Source of the DNA: Lutimaribacter saemankumensis
GTDB lineage: Bacteria; Pseudomonadota; Alphaproteobacteria; Rhodobacterales; Rhodobacteraceae
Length of the DNA: 64,000 nt
Assembly: GCF_900100005.1 (NCBI RefSeq)
Contig: NZ_FNEB01000008.1
Coordinates: forward strand, 1 to 64,000
Direction of reading: 5' to 3'
The notes beneath the pieces were generated by a model. That model did not search any database. It was not told the origin of the DNA and saw nothing but the letters and a program-made list of their open reading frames with translations. The stretch's first letter is position 1. Each line of letters begins with the position of its first letter. Made by a program: the position numbers and the translations under genes. Below, piece after piece: positions 17,293 through 25,515 of this stretch.

Positions 17293-18909
17293 ATGCTGGG
17301 ACCGACAGCACATACCGATACCTTCACGCGGGACAACCTGCCGCCGCGGGATCAGTGGCCGGATTTCCTGCTGGATGGGTTCGACTATCCTGAATTCCTC
17401 AATGTCGGGGTCGAGTTGACCGATGCCATGGTGGCAAAGGGGCATGGCGACCGAACCGCGCTGATTGGAAACGGACGCCGCCGCACCTACAAGGAGTTGT
17501 CGGACTGGACCAACAGGCTGGCCCATGCGCTGGTGGACGATCTCAAGGTCAAGCCGGGCAACCGCGTCCTGATCCGGTCGGCCAACAACCCGGCGATGGT
17601 GGCGGCGTGGCTTGCGGTGACCAAGGTGGGCGCGGTTGCGGTCAACACGATGCCGATGCTGCGCGCGGGTGAGTTGTCCAAGATCGTGGACAAGGCCGAA
17701 ATCACCCATGCGCTGTGCGACACGCGCCTGATGGATGAGATGATTTCCTGCGCGAAGACCTCGGAGTTTCTCCAGACGGTCGTCGGCTTCGACGGCACGT
17801 CCAACCACGATGCCGAGTTGGACCGCCTGGCACTGGAAAAGCCGGTCCAGTTCGATGCGGTAAAAACGGGCCGCGACGACGTGGCGCTGCTGGGCTTTAC
17901 CAGCGGCACGACCGGCTCGCCCAAGGCGACGATGCATTTCCACCGCGATATCCTGATCATCGCAGACGGTTACGCCCGCGAGGTTCTGAACGTGCAGCCC
18001 GAGGACGTGTTCGTCGGCTCGCCGCCTCTTGCCTTCACCTTCGGGTTGGGCGGGCTGGCGGTATTTCCGCTGCGGTTCGGCGCGGCGGCGGCGCTTCTGG
18101 AAAACGCCTCGCCGCCCAACCTGATCGAGATCATTCAGAAATTCCGCGCGACGGTGTGTTTCACGGCGCCAACCGCCTATCGCGTCATGTTGCAGGCAAT
18201 CGACGAAGGTGCCGACCTTTCTTCGCTGCGTGCAGCGGTCAGCGCGGGTGAAACGCTGCCCGCGCCGGTTTACGAGGAATGGATGGAGAAGACGGGCAAG
18301 CCGATGCTGGACGGGATCGGCGCGACCGAGATGCTGCATATCTTCATTTCGAACCGGTTCGACGACCACCGGCCCGCCTGCACGGGAAAACCCGTGCGGG
18401 GCTACGAGGCCAAGGTGATAGGCGAGGATGGCAAAGAAATGCCGCGCGGCCAGGTTGGCCGGCTGGCGGTGCGCGGGCCGACCGGATGCCGCTACATGGC
18501 CGATCCGAGGCAGGCCCATTACGTGATGGATGGCTGGAACGTCACCGGCGATGCGTTTTCGATGGACGAGGACGGCTACCTGCATTTCGCGGCGCGCAAC
18601 GACGACATGATCGTCAGCTCCGGCTACAACATCGCCGGTCCCGAGGTCGAGGCGGCTCTGCTGGCCCACCCGGACGTTGCGGAATGCGCGGTCGTCGGCA
18701 TACCGGACGATGCACGGGGCCAGATCGTTCAGGCCCACGTCGTTTTGCGCGATGCCGGCGATGCAGGACCGGCCATGGCAAAACTGCTTCAGGACCACGT
18801 AAAGGCGACGATTGCCCCTTACAAATATCCCCGATCAGTGGTCTTTACCGACGCGCTGCCGAAAACCGAAAGCGGCAAAATCCAGCGGTTCCGCCTGAAA
18901 GAGGAGTGA
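17293..18909 (+). CDS. benzoate-CoA ligase family protein, probable 2-aminobenzoate-CoA ligase
   Basis: AMP-forming aryl-CoA ligase (538 aa). It starts with GPTAHTDTFTRDNLPP, typical of the benzoate/2-aminobenzoate-CoA ligase branch, then TSGTTGSPK (203-211), GIGATEMLHIFISNR, GYEAKVIGEDG, and C-terminal SSGYNIAGPEVEAAL and PKTESGKIQRF with the catalytic Lys. An alternative ATG at 17281 overlaps the dehydrogenase gene; 17293 matches family N-termini better. It would produce the substrate of the monooxygenase/reductase. Benzoate or salicylate cannot be excluded. Confidence 0.88.
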   Translation: MLGPTAHTDTFTRDNLPPRDQWPDFLLDGFDYPEFLNVGVELTDAMVAKGHGDRTALIGNGRRRTYKELSDWTNRLAHALVDDLKVKPGNRVLIRSANNPAMVAAWLAVTKVGAVAVNTMPMLRAGELSKIVDKAEITHALCDTRLMDEMISCAKTSEFLQTVVGFDGTSNHDAELDRLALEKPVQFDAVKTGRDDVALLGFTSGTTGSPKATMHFHRDILIIADGYAREVLNVQPEDVFVGSPPLAFTFGLGGLAVFPLRFGAAAALLENASPPNLIEIIQKFRATVCFTAPTAYRVMLQAIDEGADLSSLRAAVSAGETLPAPVYEEWMEKTGKPMLDGIGATEMLHIFISNRFDDHRPACTGKPVRGYEAKVIGEDGKEMPRGQVGRLAVRGPTGCRYMADPRQAHYVMDGWNVTGDAFSMDEDGYLHFAARNDDMIVSSGYNIAGPEVEAALLAHPDVAECAVVGIPDDARGQIVQAHVVLRDAGDAGPAMAKLLQDHVKATIAPYKYPRSVVFTDALPKTESGKIQRFRLKEE

Positions 18910-18913
18910 AAAG

Positions 18914-19150
18914 ATGCGCGCGACCTTCGTTCAACTGCGCTGCAAGCCGGGCCAGACCTACAAGGTGGCCGAGCAGATCATGCTCAAAGAGCTGCATTCC
19001 GAGCTGTATTCGACCAGTGGCGACTGGGATCTGCTGATCAAGCTCTACATCCCCGAAGACCAGGATATCGGCAAGTTCATCAACGAAATGCTGGTCGATG
19101 TCGCCGGCGTCGAACGCAGCCTGACGACCCTGACGTTCAAGGCGTTCTGA
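18914..19150 (+). CDS. stand-alone Lrp/AsnC ligand-binding (RAM) domain protein
   Basis: 78 aa corresponding to the C-terminal effector domain of Lrp/AsnC regulators (ATFVQLRCKPGQ, the central GDWDLLIKLYIPED turn, and a final strand of the type RSLTTLTFKAF) with no helix-turn-helix. It has a good GAGGAG ribosome-binding site after the ligase stop. RAM-only proteins oligomerise and bind amino acids; here a role in sensing or modulating the pathway is possible but unproven. Confidence 0.8.
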   Translation: MRATFVQLRCKPGQTYKVAEQIMLKELHSELYSTSGDWDLLIKLYIPEDQDIGKFINEMLVDVAGVERSLTTLTFKAF

Positions 19151-19158
19151 GCGGTCGG

Positions 19159-19569
19159 ATGGCGTTTACCTATCGGCAACAGGTTCTGTTCCGGCATTGC
19201 GATCCTGCGCGGATCGTCTTCTTTCCGCGCTATTTCGAGATGCTGAACGACGTGGTCGAGGCGTTCTTTGCCACGATCCCCGGTGAGGCGTTTCACGAAA
19301 TCCACCCGGACCAGGGCGTGCCGACGGCCAGGATCGAGACCGAATTTTCCGCCCCTAGCCGGCATGGCGACTGGTTGGAGTTCACGCTGGCATTCACGCG
19401 TGTCGGACGCAGCAGCGCATCGACGCGTTTCGTGTGCACCTGCGACGGCGAAGTACGGCTTACGGCGCGGTCGGTGCTTGTGCATGTGGGCCCCGATCTG
19501 CGGCCAGCACCATGGACCGAGGCGGCGAAAGAGGCGCTGCTCGTGCATCAAGAGGAAGAAATCGCATGA
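19159..19569 (+). CDS. 4-hydroxybenzoyl-CoA thioesterase-like hotdog protein
   Basis: 136 aa hotdog-fold acyl-CoA thioesterase. The motif FRHCDPARIVFFPRYFEMLNDVVE carries the Asp (about residue 16) that is catalytic in 4-HBA-CoA thioesterases, and later strands match the family. It may release free acid from stalled aryl-CoA and recycle CoA. It overlaps the following RidA gene by 4 bp. Confidence 0.85.
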   Translation: MAFTYRQQVLFRHCDPARIVFFPRYFEMLNDVVEAFFATIPGEAFHEIHPDQGVPTARIETEFSAPSRHGDWLEFTLAFTRVGRSSASTRFVCTCDGEVRLTARSVLVHVGPDLRPAPWTEAAKEALLVHQEEEIA

Positions 19570-19967
19570 CAAACCGCATTATTCATCCCGCCGATTGGGC
19601 GCCCGCGAAGGGCTATGCAAATGGTGTTCTGACCGAGGACGGAACCCTTTACGTGGGTGGGCAGATCGGCTGGACCGCCGAGCAGAGATTCGAGGCGCAT
19701 GATTTCATCGGCCAGATGGAGCAGGCGTTGAAGAACATCCTCGCCGTGATCGAGGCCGCAGGCGGCGGGCCCGAGCATTTGACGCGGCTGACATGGTACG
19801 TGACCGACAAGCAGGAATATCTCGCCCATCAGGCCGAAGTGGGCCGTGTCTACCGTTCTGTTCTCGGACGTAATTTCCCGGCGATGACGATGGTGGTGGT
19901 TTCTGCCCTGGTCGAGGACGAGGCGCTTCTGGAAATCGAGGCAACCGCCAAGATCCCGCAAGGCTGA
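19566..19967 (+). CDS. RidA family (enamine/imine deaminase-like) protein
   Basis: 133 aa with the YjgF/RidA fold: an early GVLTEDGTLYVGGQIGW segment, QALKNILAVIEAAGG, LTRLTWYVTD, and FPAMTMVVVSALVEDEALLEIEATA. RidA proteins hydrolyse reactive enamines and imines. The product known for the anthraniloyl-CoA monooxygenase/reductase is an amino-cyclohexene-carboxyl-CoA, an enamine, so this protein is a good candidate for the ammonia-releasing step (inference). The catalytic Arg seen in canonical RidA is not clearly present in the usual place, which should be checked by alignment. Confidence 0.85.
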   Translation: MTNRIIHPADWAPAKGYANGVLTEDGTLYVGGQIGWTAEQRFEAHDFIGQMEQALKNILAVIEAAGGGPEHLTRLTWYVTDKQEYLAHQAEVGRVYRSVLGRNFPAMTMVVVSALVEDEALLEIEATAKIPQG

Positions 19968-20032
19968 CCGGTCACGGCGTCCCGGCCATCAGACTGCTTG
20001 ACCTGGGCCGGACCCCGGCGGAAGCTGCCGCA

Positions 20033-22015
20033 ATGTCAGATACGCGCAACGCCCTTCGCACCGTTATCGAAATACCCGATATGCGGATTACGCTGTCCGA
20101 TGGATGTCAGCTGTCCGCGCGGGTCTGGATGCCCGAGGACGCAGAGGATCCCGTTCCCGCGATCCTCGAATATCTGCCCTATCGCAAACGTGACGGCACC
20201 GCCGCGCGCGACGCACTTACCCATCCATGGTTCGCGGCGCGCGGCTATGCGTGCATCCGGGTCGACATGCGCGGGAACGGCGACAGCGACGGTTTGATGG
20301 ATGACGAATATTCACCGCAGGAACTGGCGGATGCGGTCGAGGTAATCGGTTGGATCGCAGCGCAATCCTGGTGTTCGGGCCGGGTTGGCATGATGGGCAT
20401 CAGTTGGGGCGGGTTCAACGGATTGCAGGTGGCCTATTTGCAGCCAGAGCCGTTGAAGGCGGTGATTTCCCTTTGCTCGACAGTGGACCGCTTCGCCGAC
20501 GACATCCACTACAAGGGCGGTTGCCTGCTGAACGAAAACTTTGGCTGGTCTTCGGTCATGTGGGCCTATTCCTCGCGCCCGCCCGATCCCGCGCTGCGCT
20601 CGGACTGGCGTGAGATGTGGCTGAAAAGGTTGGAGAACGAACCTTTCCTGATCTCGAAATGGCTGCGCCACCAGCGGCGGGATGGCTATTGGCAACACGG
20701 TTCGATCTGCGAGGATTTTAGCCGGATCAAGGCAAAGGTTCTGGCAGTCAGCGGTTGGGGGGATGGGTATCTGAACACGGTTCCCCATCTTGTGCGCAAC
20801 GTGCCGGGAACCAAGGGAATCAACGGTCCCTGGATTCACAAGTATCCCCATTTCGCCGTTCCCGAGCCGCGGATCGGCTTTTTGCAAGAAGCACTGCGCT
20901 GGTGGGATCGCTGGCTCAAGGACATTGATACGGGGGTCGAAAGCGACCCCGCCTATCGCCACTACCTGATGGATGGCGCGCGGCCTGACCGATCCTATGC
21001 CGTCAGGCCGGGGCGCTGGCTTGCCGATGGCGGCGTGGATTGGCCGCAAACCATCTGGGCGTTGTCGCCGGGCAGGCTGGGCGGCAAGGCGGCAACGGTG
21101 GATGTCAGGGTCGCATCGCCGCAGACATGCGGCATGGAATGCGGTGAATATTACGGCGGGTCCGCGGGGCCGGAATGGCCCGGCGACCAGCGTGGCGACG
21201 ATGCGATGTCGGCCTGTTTCGACACCGCGCCGCTTGAGGCGGATACGGATATCGTGGGTGCGCCCGTTCTTCGGCTAAAGCTCAGCGCCGACAAGCCGCA
21301 GGCGCAGATCGCGGTGCGGCTGTGTCATGTGCAACCCGACGGCGCCAGTACGCGGATCACCTGGGGCCTGCTGAACCTGTCGCACCGCCATGGGTCGGCC
21401 ACCCCTGCACCGATGCAGCCCGGCACAGCGGAGGAGGTCGAGATCGTGCTGGACCATATGGCGTACCGTGTCCCGGCTGGTCACAAGATGCGCGTGGCCA
21501 TCAGCACCGCGTACTGGCCGATGATCTGGCCCGCGCCAGAGGCTGCCTGCGTCACTGTTCACGATGGCGCGCTGCATGTCTCCATACGCGACCGTGCCGA
21601 AGGCGACGAATGGACCTTTCCGCCGCCGGAATCCGCCCCCCCTCAGGAGGTCGAGATTCTCCGCCCGGCATCCGAGCGGCGCGAGGCCACCACCGATATG
21701 GTCACTGGCGTTGTTAGCCATTTCATCGAACGCGACTCCGGCAAACGTCGCGATCTCGGCCACGGGCTCGTGTCGGGTGGGATCGCGCGTGAATGGTGGC
21801 AGGTTCATCCCGACGATCCGCTGAGCGCCAGCGCAAGGTCGCACTGGACCGAAGAGGTCGAGCGCGACGACATCCGCATACGCACCGAAACCTTTGCCGA
21901 GATGTGGTCGGACGCAGAGAATTTTCATCTGAAAGGCCGGCTTGAAGCCTATGAAAACGACCGTCTTGTGCTGGAGCGGGATGTGACGGACTCGGTTCCG
22001 CGCGACCATATGTAA
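20033..22015 (+). CDS. CocE/NonD family hydrolase (S15 peptidase-like)
   Basis: 660 aa. An N-terminal alpha/beta-hydrolase domain has the nucleophile elbow GISWGG (Ser124), an Asp in GWGDGY (Asp244) and a His in GPWIHKYPH (about 269), matching the CocE catalytic triad. The PepX-type C-terminal jelly-roll follows (VGAPVLRLKLSADKPQAQIAVRL). Family members hydrolyse esters, acyl-peptides or Xaa-Pro peptides. No signal peptide, so it is probably cytoplasmic. It precedes a peptide importer and may process what that system brings in (inference). Confidence 0.88.
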   Translation: MSDTRNALRTVIEIPDMRITLSDGCQLSARVWMPEDAEDPVPAILEYLPYRKRDGTAARDALTHPWFAARGYACIRVDMRGNGDSDGLMDDEYSPQELADAVEVIGWIAAQSWCSGRVGMMGISWGGFNGLQVAYLQPEPLKAVISLCSTVDRFADDIHYKGGCLLNENFGWSSVMWAYSSRPPDPALRSDWREMWLKRLENEPFLISKWLRHQRRDGYWQHGSICEDFSRIKAKVLAVSGWGDGYLNTVPHLVRNVPGTKGINGPWIHKYPHFAVPEPRIGFLQEALRWWDRWLKDIDTGVESDPAYRHYLMDGARPDRSYAVRPGRWLADGGVDWPQTIWALSPGRLGGKAATVDVRVASPQTCGMECGEYYGGSAGPEWPGDQRGDDAMSACFDTAPLEADTDIVGAPVLRLKLSADKPQAQIAVRLCHVQPDGASTRITWGLLNLSHRHGSATPAPMQPGTAEEVEIVLDHMAYRVPAGHKMRVAISTAYWPMIWPAPEAACVTVHDGALHVSIRDRAEGDEWTFPPPESAPPQEVEILRPASERREATTDMVTGVVSHFIERDSGKRRDLGHGLVSGGIAREWWQVHPDDPLSASARSHWTEEVERDDIRIRTETFAEMWSDAENFHLKGRLEAYENDRLVLERDVTDSVPRDHM

Positions 22016-22092
22016 ACGAACGATGTCGCAAACGGGTGGATGATGTCGGAAATCATCAAAAATTTGACTTGAAGCGCGCGGCGCAATCGGCA

Positions 22093-22114
22093 TTCTTGAC
22101 TCCAAAGTCAAGAA
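22093..22114. promoter_or_regulatory. perfect 9-bp inverted repeat upstream of the peptide transporter
   Basis: TTCTTGACT-CCAA-AGTCAAGAA lies 45 bases before the binding-protein start. There is no T-run, so it looks more like an operator than a terminator. A further TTGACTTGAAG at about 22066 repeats part of the arm. Confidence 0.5.
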
Positions 22115-22158
22115 ACGCCCGACCATCAGGATCGGGGTAATCACAGGGAGATTTCCTC

Positions 22159-23742
22159 ATGAAGGACCAGATCGACTATCTCAAACTGCGCGCGGCGCTG
22201 GGCCACATCTCGCGTCGCGAGTTCATGGGCCGCATGGGCGCACTGGGCGTTTCGGCCGCGCTTGCGAATACTTTGCTGGCAGACGCGGTGCGCGCGGCTG
22301 GTCCGCAAAAGGGCGGGACGATCAAGGTCGGTATTGATGGCGGCAGTTCGTCCGATACGCTCGATCCGGCGCTGGTGACGAACTCGACCGGGACCATGCT
22401 GCTTCGTCTTTGGGGCGAACCGCTGATCGAACTGGCGCTGAGCGGCGGCCTGGAAGGACGTATCGCCGAAAGCTGGGAAGGTTCGGCAGATGCCAGCGTC
22501 TGGACCTTCAAGATCCGCCAGGGCGTGACCTTCTCGAACGGCAAGACCGTCACCGCCGAGGACGTGCTTGCAACGATGGAGCGCCATTCGGGCGAAGACA
22601 CCAAATCGGGCGCTTTGGGCATCATGCGTGGCATCAAGGCCATGCGCGCCGAGGGCGACATGTTCGTTGTCGAACTGTCCGAACCCAATGCCGACCTGCC
22701 GTACCTGCTGACGGATTACCACCTCGTGATCCAGCCCAATGGCGGCAAGGACGATCCGAACGCCGCGATCGGCACCGGACCCTACATCCTGAAATCGGCC
22801 GAGCAAGGCGTTCGCTTCGTCGCCGAAAAGAACCCCAACCACTGGGATTCGAGCCACGGTCACGCCGAAACGATCGAGATGATCGTCATCAACGACGACA
22901 CCGCCCGCGTCGCGGCGCTGCAATCGGGGCAGGTCGACATGATCACCCGTGTGCCGCCGCGCACGGCCGGACTGGTCAGCCGCGCACCGAACATCAATGT
23001 CTATTCGAAAAGCGGTCCGGGCCATTACGTGTTCATCATGCATTGCGACACCGCGCCCTTCGACAACAACGATGTGCGCATGGCGTTGAAATACGGGATC
23101 AACCGTCAGGAAATGGTCGACAAGGTGCTGTTCGGCTATGGCTCGATCGGGAACGACACGCCGATCAACGCCTCGTATCCGCTGTTCACCCCTGCCGAGC
23201 AGCGTGAATACGACCCGGACAAGGCCAAGTTCCATATGCAGAAATCGGGCTATGACGGCGCGATCCTTCTGCGCACCTCGGACAACTCGTTCCCCGGCGC
23301 ACCGGACGCATCGGCACTGTTCCAGCAGTCGCTGGCGCAGGCGGGCATCAACCTGGAAATCAAGCGCGAGCCGAATGACGGTTACTGGTCCGAGGTCTGG
23401 AACAAGCAGCCCTTCTGCACCAGCTACTGGAGCGGACGGCCCGTGCAGGACCAGATGTTCTCGACCGCGTATCTCAGCTCGGCCGACTGGAACGACACCC
23501 GGTTCAACAACGAAAAGTTCGACCAGCTTCTGGTCGCCGCACGTGCCGAGCTGGACGAAACCAAGCGCAAGCAGATGTATGCCGACATGTCGGACATCCT
23601 GCGCAACGAAGGCGGCCTGATCTGCCCGATGTTCAACGATTTCATCGACGGCGTGTCCGACAAGATCGGCGGCTGGCAGGAAACCATCGGGTTCGGGCTC
23701 ATGAACCTTTACGCTCCGGTGAAGACCTGGGTAACCGCGTAA
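22159..23742 (+). CDS. peptide/nickel-type ABC transporter substrate-binding protein (Tat signal)
   Basis: 527 aa DppA/OppA-family binding protein (SBP family 5). Residues 18-24 read SRREFMG, a twin-arginine motif, followed by a moderately hydrophobic stretch (MGALGVSAALANTLLADAVRA), so export by Tat is likely. Family motifs include TFKIRQGVTFSNGKTVTAEDVLATMER and VRMALKYGINRQEMV. A GGGAG site precedes the start. It leads a four-gene operon. Confidence 0.92.
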   Translation: MKDQIDYLKLRAALGHISRREFMGRMGALGVSAALANTLLADAVRAAGPQKGGTIKVGIDGGSSSDTLDPALVTNSTGTMLLRLWGEPLIELALSGGLEGRIAESWEGSADASVWTFKIRQGVTFSNGKTVTAEDVLATMERHSGEDTKSGALGIMRGIKAMRAEGDMFVVELSEPNADLPYLLTDYHLVIQPNGGKDDPNAAIGTGPYILKSAEQGVRFVAEKNPNHWDSSHGHAETIEMIVINDDTARVAALQSGQVDMITRVPPRTAGLVSRAPNINVYSKSGPGHYVFIMHCDTAPFDNNDVRMALKYGINRQEMVDKVLFGYGSIGNDTPINASYPLFTPAEQREYDPDKAKFHMQKSGYDGAILLRTSDNSFPGAPDASALFQQSLAQAGINLEIKREPNDGYWSEVWNKQPFCTSYWSGRPVQDQMFSTAYLSSADWNDTRFNNEKFDQLLVAARAELDETKRKQMYADMSDILRNEGGLICPMFNDFIDGVSDKIGGWQETIGFGLMNLYAPVKTWVTA

Positions 23743-23743
23743 T

Positions 23744-24700
23744 ATGAACGCGGCCGTGAAACTGGTGGCCCAGCGCGTCGCGCTGGGCCTGCTGCTTCTT
23801 TTTCTCGTTTCGATCCTGATCTTCGTCGGAACGCTGATCCTGCCGGGCGATGTGGCGCAGTCGATCCTCGGACAATCGGCCACCCCCGAAGCGCTGGCCA
23901 ACCTGCGCAAGGAACTTGGGCTAAACGAACCCGCGTTGACGCGCTATGTCAGCTGGCTGGCCGGGGTGTTCCACGGTGATCTGGGCACGGCGCTGACAAG
24001 CGGTCAGGACATCGCCGAAAGCCTGGGCCGGAGGCTGGGCAACACGCTTTTCCTGGCGTTCTGGGCCGCGATCATCGCGGTGCCGCTTGCGATTTTCCTG
24101 GGGCTTCTGGCCGTGCGCTATCGTGACCGCTGGCCCGACAAGCTGATTTCCGGCGTCACGCTGGCATCCATCTCTATCCCCGAATTCCTGATCGGGTACG
24201 TGCTGATGTACTTTATCGGCGTCAAGCTGGGTTGGGCACCGTCGGTTGCGATGATGAACGACTCGATGAGCCTTGGGCAGAAACTGCATGCCATTGCCTT
24301 GCCCGTTGCGGTTCTGACGCTCGTGGTTCTGGCGCACATGATGCGCATGACGCGCGCCGCGATCCTGAACGTGATGCAATCCGCCTATATCGAGACGGCC
24401 GAGCTCAAGGGTCTGTCGATGTTCACGATCATCTGGCGGCATGCCTTTCCCAATTCGATCGCGCCTATCGTGAACGTCGTGATGCTGAACCTTGCCTATC
24501 TCGTCGTCGGTGTCGTCGTTGTCGAGGTGGTGTTCACCTATCCGGGCATGGGCCAGTACCTGGTCGACCATGTGTCGAAACGTGATGTCCCCGTGGTGCA
24601 GGCCTGCGGGCTGGTCTTTGCTGCCGTCTATATCGGGCTGAACATGGTGGCCGATATCGTGTCGATCCTGTCGAACCCCAGGCTGAGGCATCCGAAATGA
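23744..24700 (+). CDS. peptide ABC transporter permease (DppB-like)
   Basis: 318 aa inner-membrane protein with six predicted hydrophobic segments. It has the DppB features of an N-terminal membrane anchor, LRKELGLNEPALTRYVSWLAGVFHGDLG, the EAA-loop region ETAELKGLSMFTIIWRHAFPNS and a C-terminal GMGQYLVDHVSKRD. It begins 1 base after the binding-protein stop and overlaps the next gene by 4 bp. Confidence 0.93.
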   Translation: MNAAVKLVAQRVALGLLLLFLVSILIFVGTLILPGDVAQSILGQSATPEALANLRKELGLNEPALTRYVSWLAGVFHGDLGTALTSGQDIAESLGRRLGNTLFLAFWAAIIAVPLAIFLGLLAVRYRDRWPDKLISGVTLASISIPEFLIGYVLMYFIGVKLGWAPSVAMMNDSMSLGQKLHAIALPVAVLTLVVLAHMMRMTRAAILNVMQSAYIETAELKGLSMFTIIWRHAFPNSIAPIVNVVMLNLAYLVVGVVVVEVVFTYPGMGQYLVDHVSKRDVPVVQACGLVFAAVYIGLNMVADIVSILSNPRLRHPK

Positions 24701-25515
24701 TCAAGAACATGCCCATAGCGGCCGTGATCGGCCTGTTTTTCACCGCGCTCTATTTCCTCATGGCGATCTTCGCGCCGCTGATCGCGCCCTACGGTATGGC
24801 CGAAGTGGTGGGCGGCGTCTGGGAGCCACCCAGCCCAGAACACCTGATCGGCACCGACAATATCGGCCGCGATCTGCTGACGCGCATGATCTATGGCGGG
24901 CGCACGACAATCTTCATCGCGACCGCTGCGACGATCCTGTCATTCACCACCGGGTCCGTGCTGGGTTTCCTTGCGGCGGTCGTGGGGGGCTGGGTCGATC
25001 AGGCGATGAGCCGCTTCGTCGATCTGCTGATGTCGATCCCGTCGCTGATCTTTGCGCTTGTCGTGCTGTCCGTGACGCCGGTGACCATTCCGGTTCTGAT
25101 CGTCGTGATGGGGCTGCTCGACAGCACCCGCGTTTATCGCCTGGCCCGTGCGGTGGCGGTGGATATCAATGTGATGGACTATGTCGAAGCGGCCAAGCTG
25201 CGTGGCGAAGGGCGGGCCTGGATCATCTTTCGGGAAATCCTGCCAAACGCTCTCAGCCCGCTGGTGGCCGAGATGGGGCTGCGCTTCATCTTCATGGTGC
25301 TGTTCGTGTCGACCCTGTCGTTCCTCGGTCTGGGCGTGCAGCCGCCCGCTGCCGACTGGGGCGGGATCGTGAAGGAGAACAAGGACGGTATCGTCTATGG
25401 CATCGGTGCTGCGCTTTGGCCGGCGGTGGCCATCGCGACGCTGGCGATCAGCGTGAACCTTGTCGCGGACTGGGTGCTTAACCGCACCACCAGCCTGAAA
25501 GGGGGCCGGGGATGA
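24697..25515 (+). CDS. peptide ABC transporter permease (DppC-like)
   Basis: 272 aa. The motif HLIGTDNIGRDLLTRMIYGGRTTIF and the EAA loop DYVEAAKLRGEGRAWIIFREILPNALSPL identify a DppC partner of the preceding permease. It overlaps both neighbouring genes by 4 bp. Confidence 0.93.
   Translation: MIKNMPIAAVIGLFFTALYFLMAIFAPLIAPYGMAEVVGGVWEPPSPEHLIGTDNIGRDLLTRMIYGGRTTIFIATAATILSFTTGSVLGFLAAVVGGWVDQAMSRFVDLLMSIPSLIFALVVLSVTPVTIPVLIVVMGLLDSTRVYRLARAVAVDINVMDYVEAAKLRGEGRAWIIFREILPNALSPLVAEMGLRFIFMVLFVSTLSFLGLGVQPPAADWGGIVKENKDGIVYGIGAALWPAVAIATLAISVNLVADWVLNRTTSLKGGRG

Noticed and set aside
22141-23910. 589-codon minus-strand frame
   Set aside because: Antisense to the peptide-binding protein, whose motifs and Tat signal are convincing.
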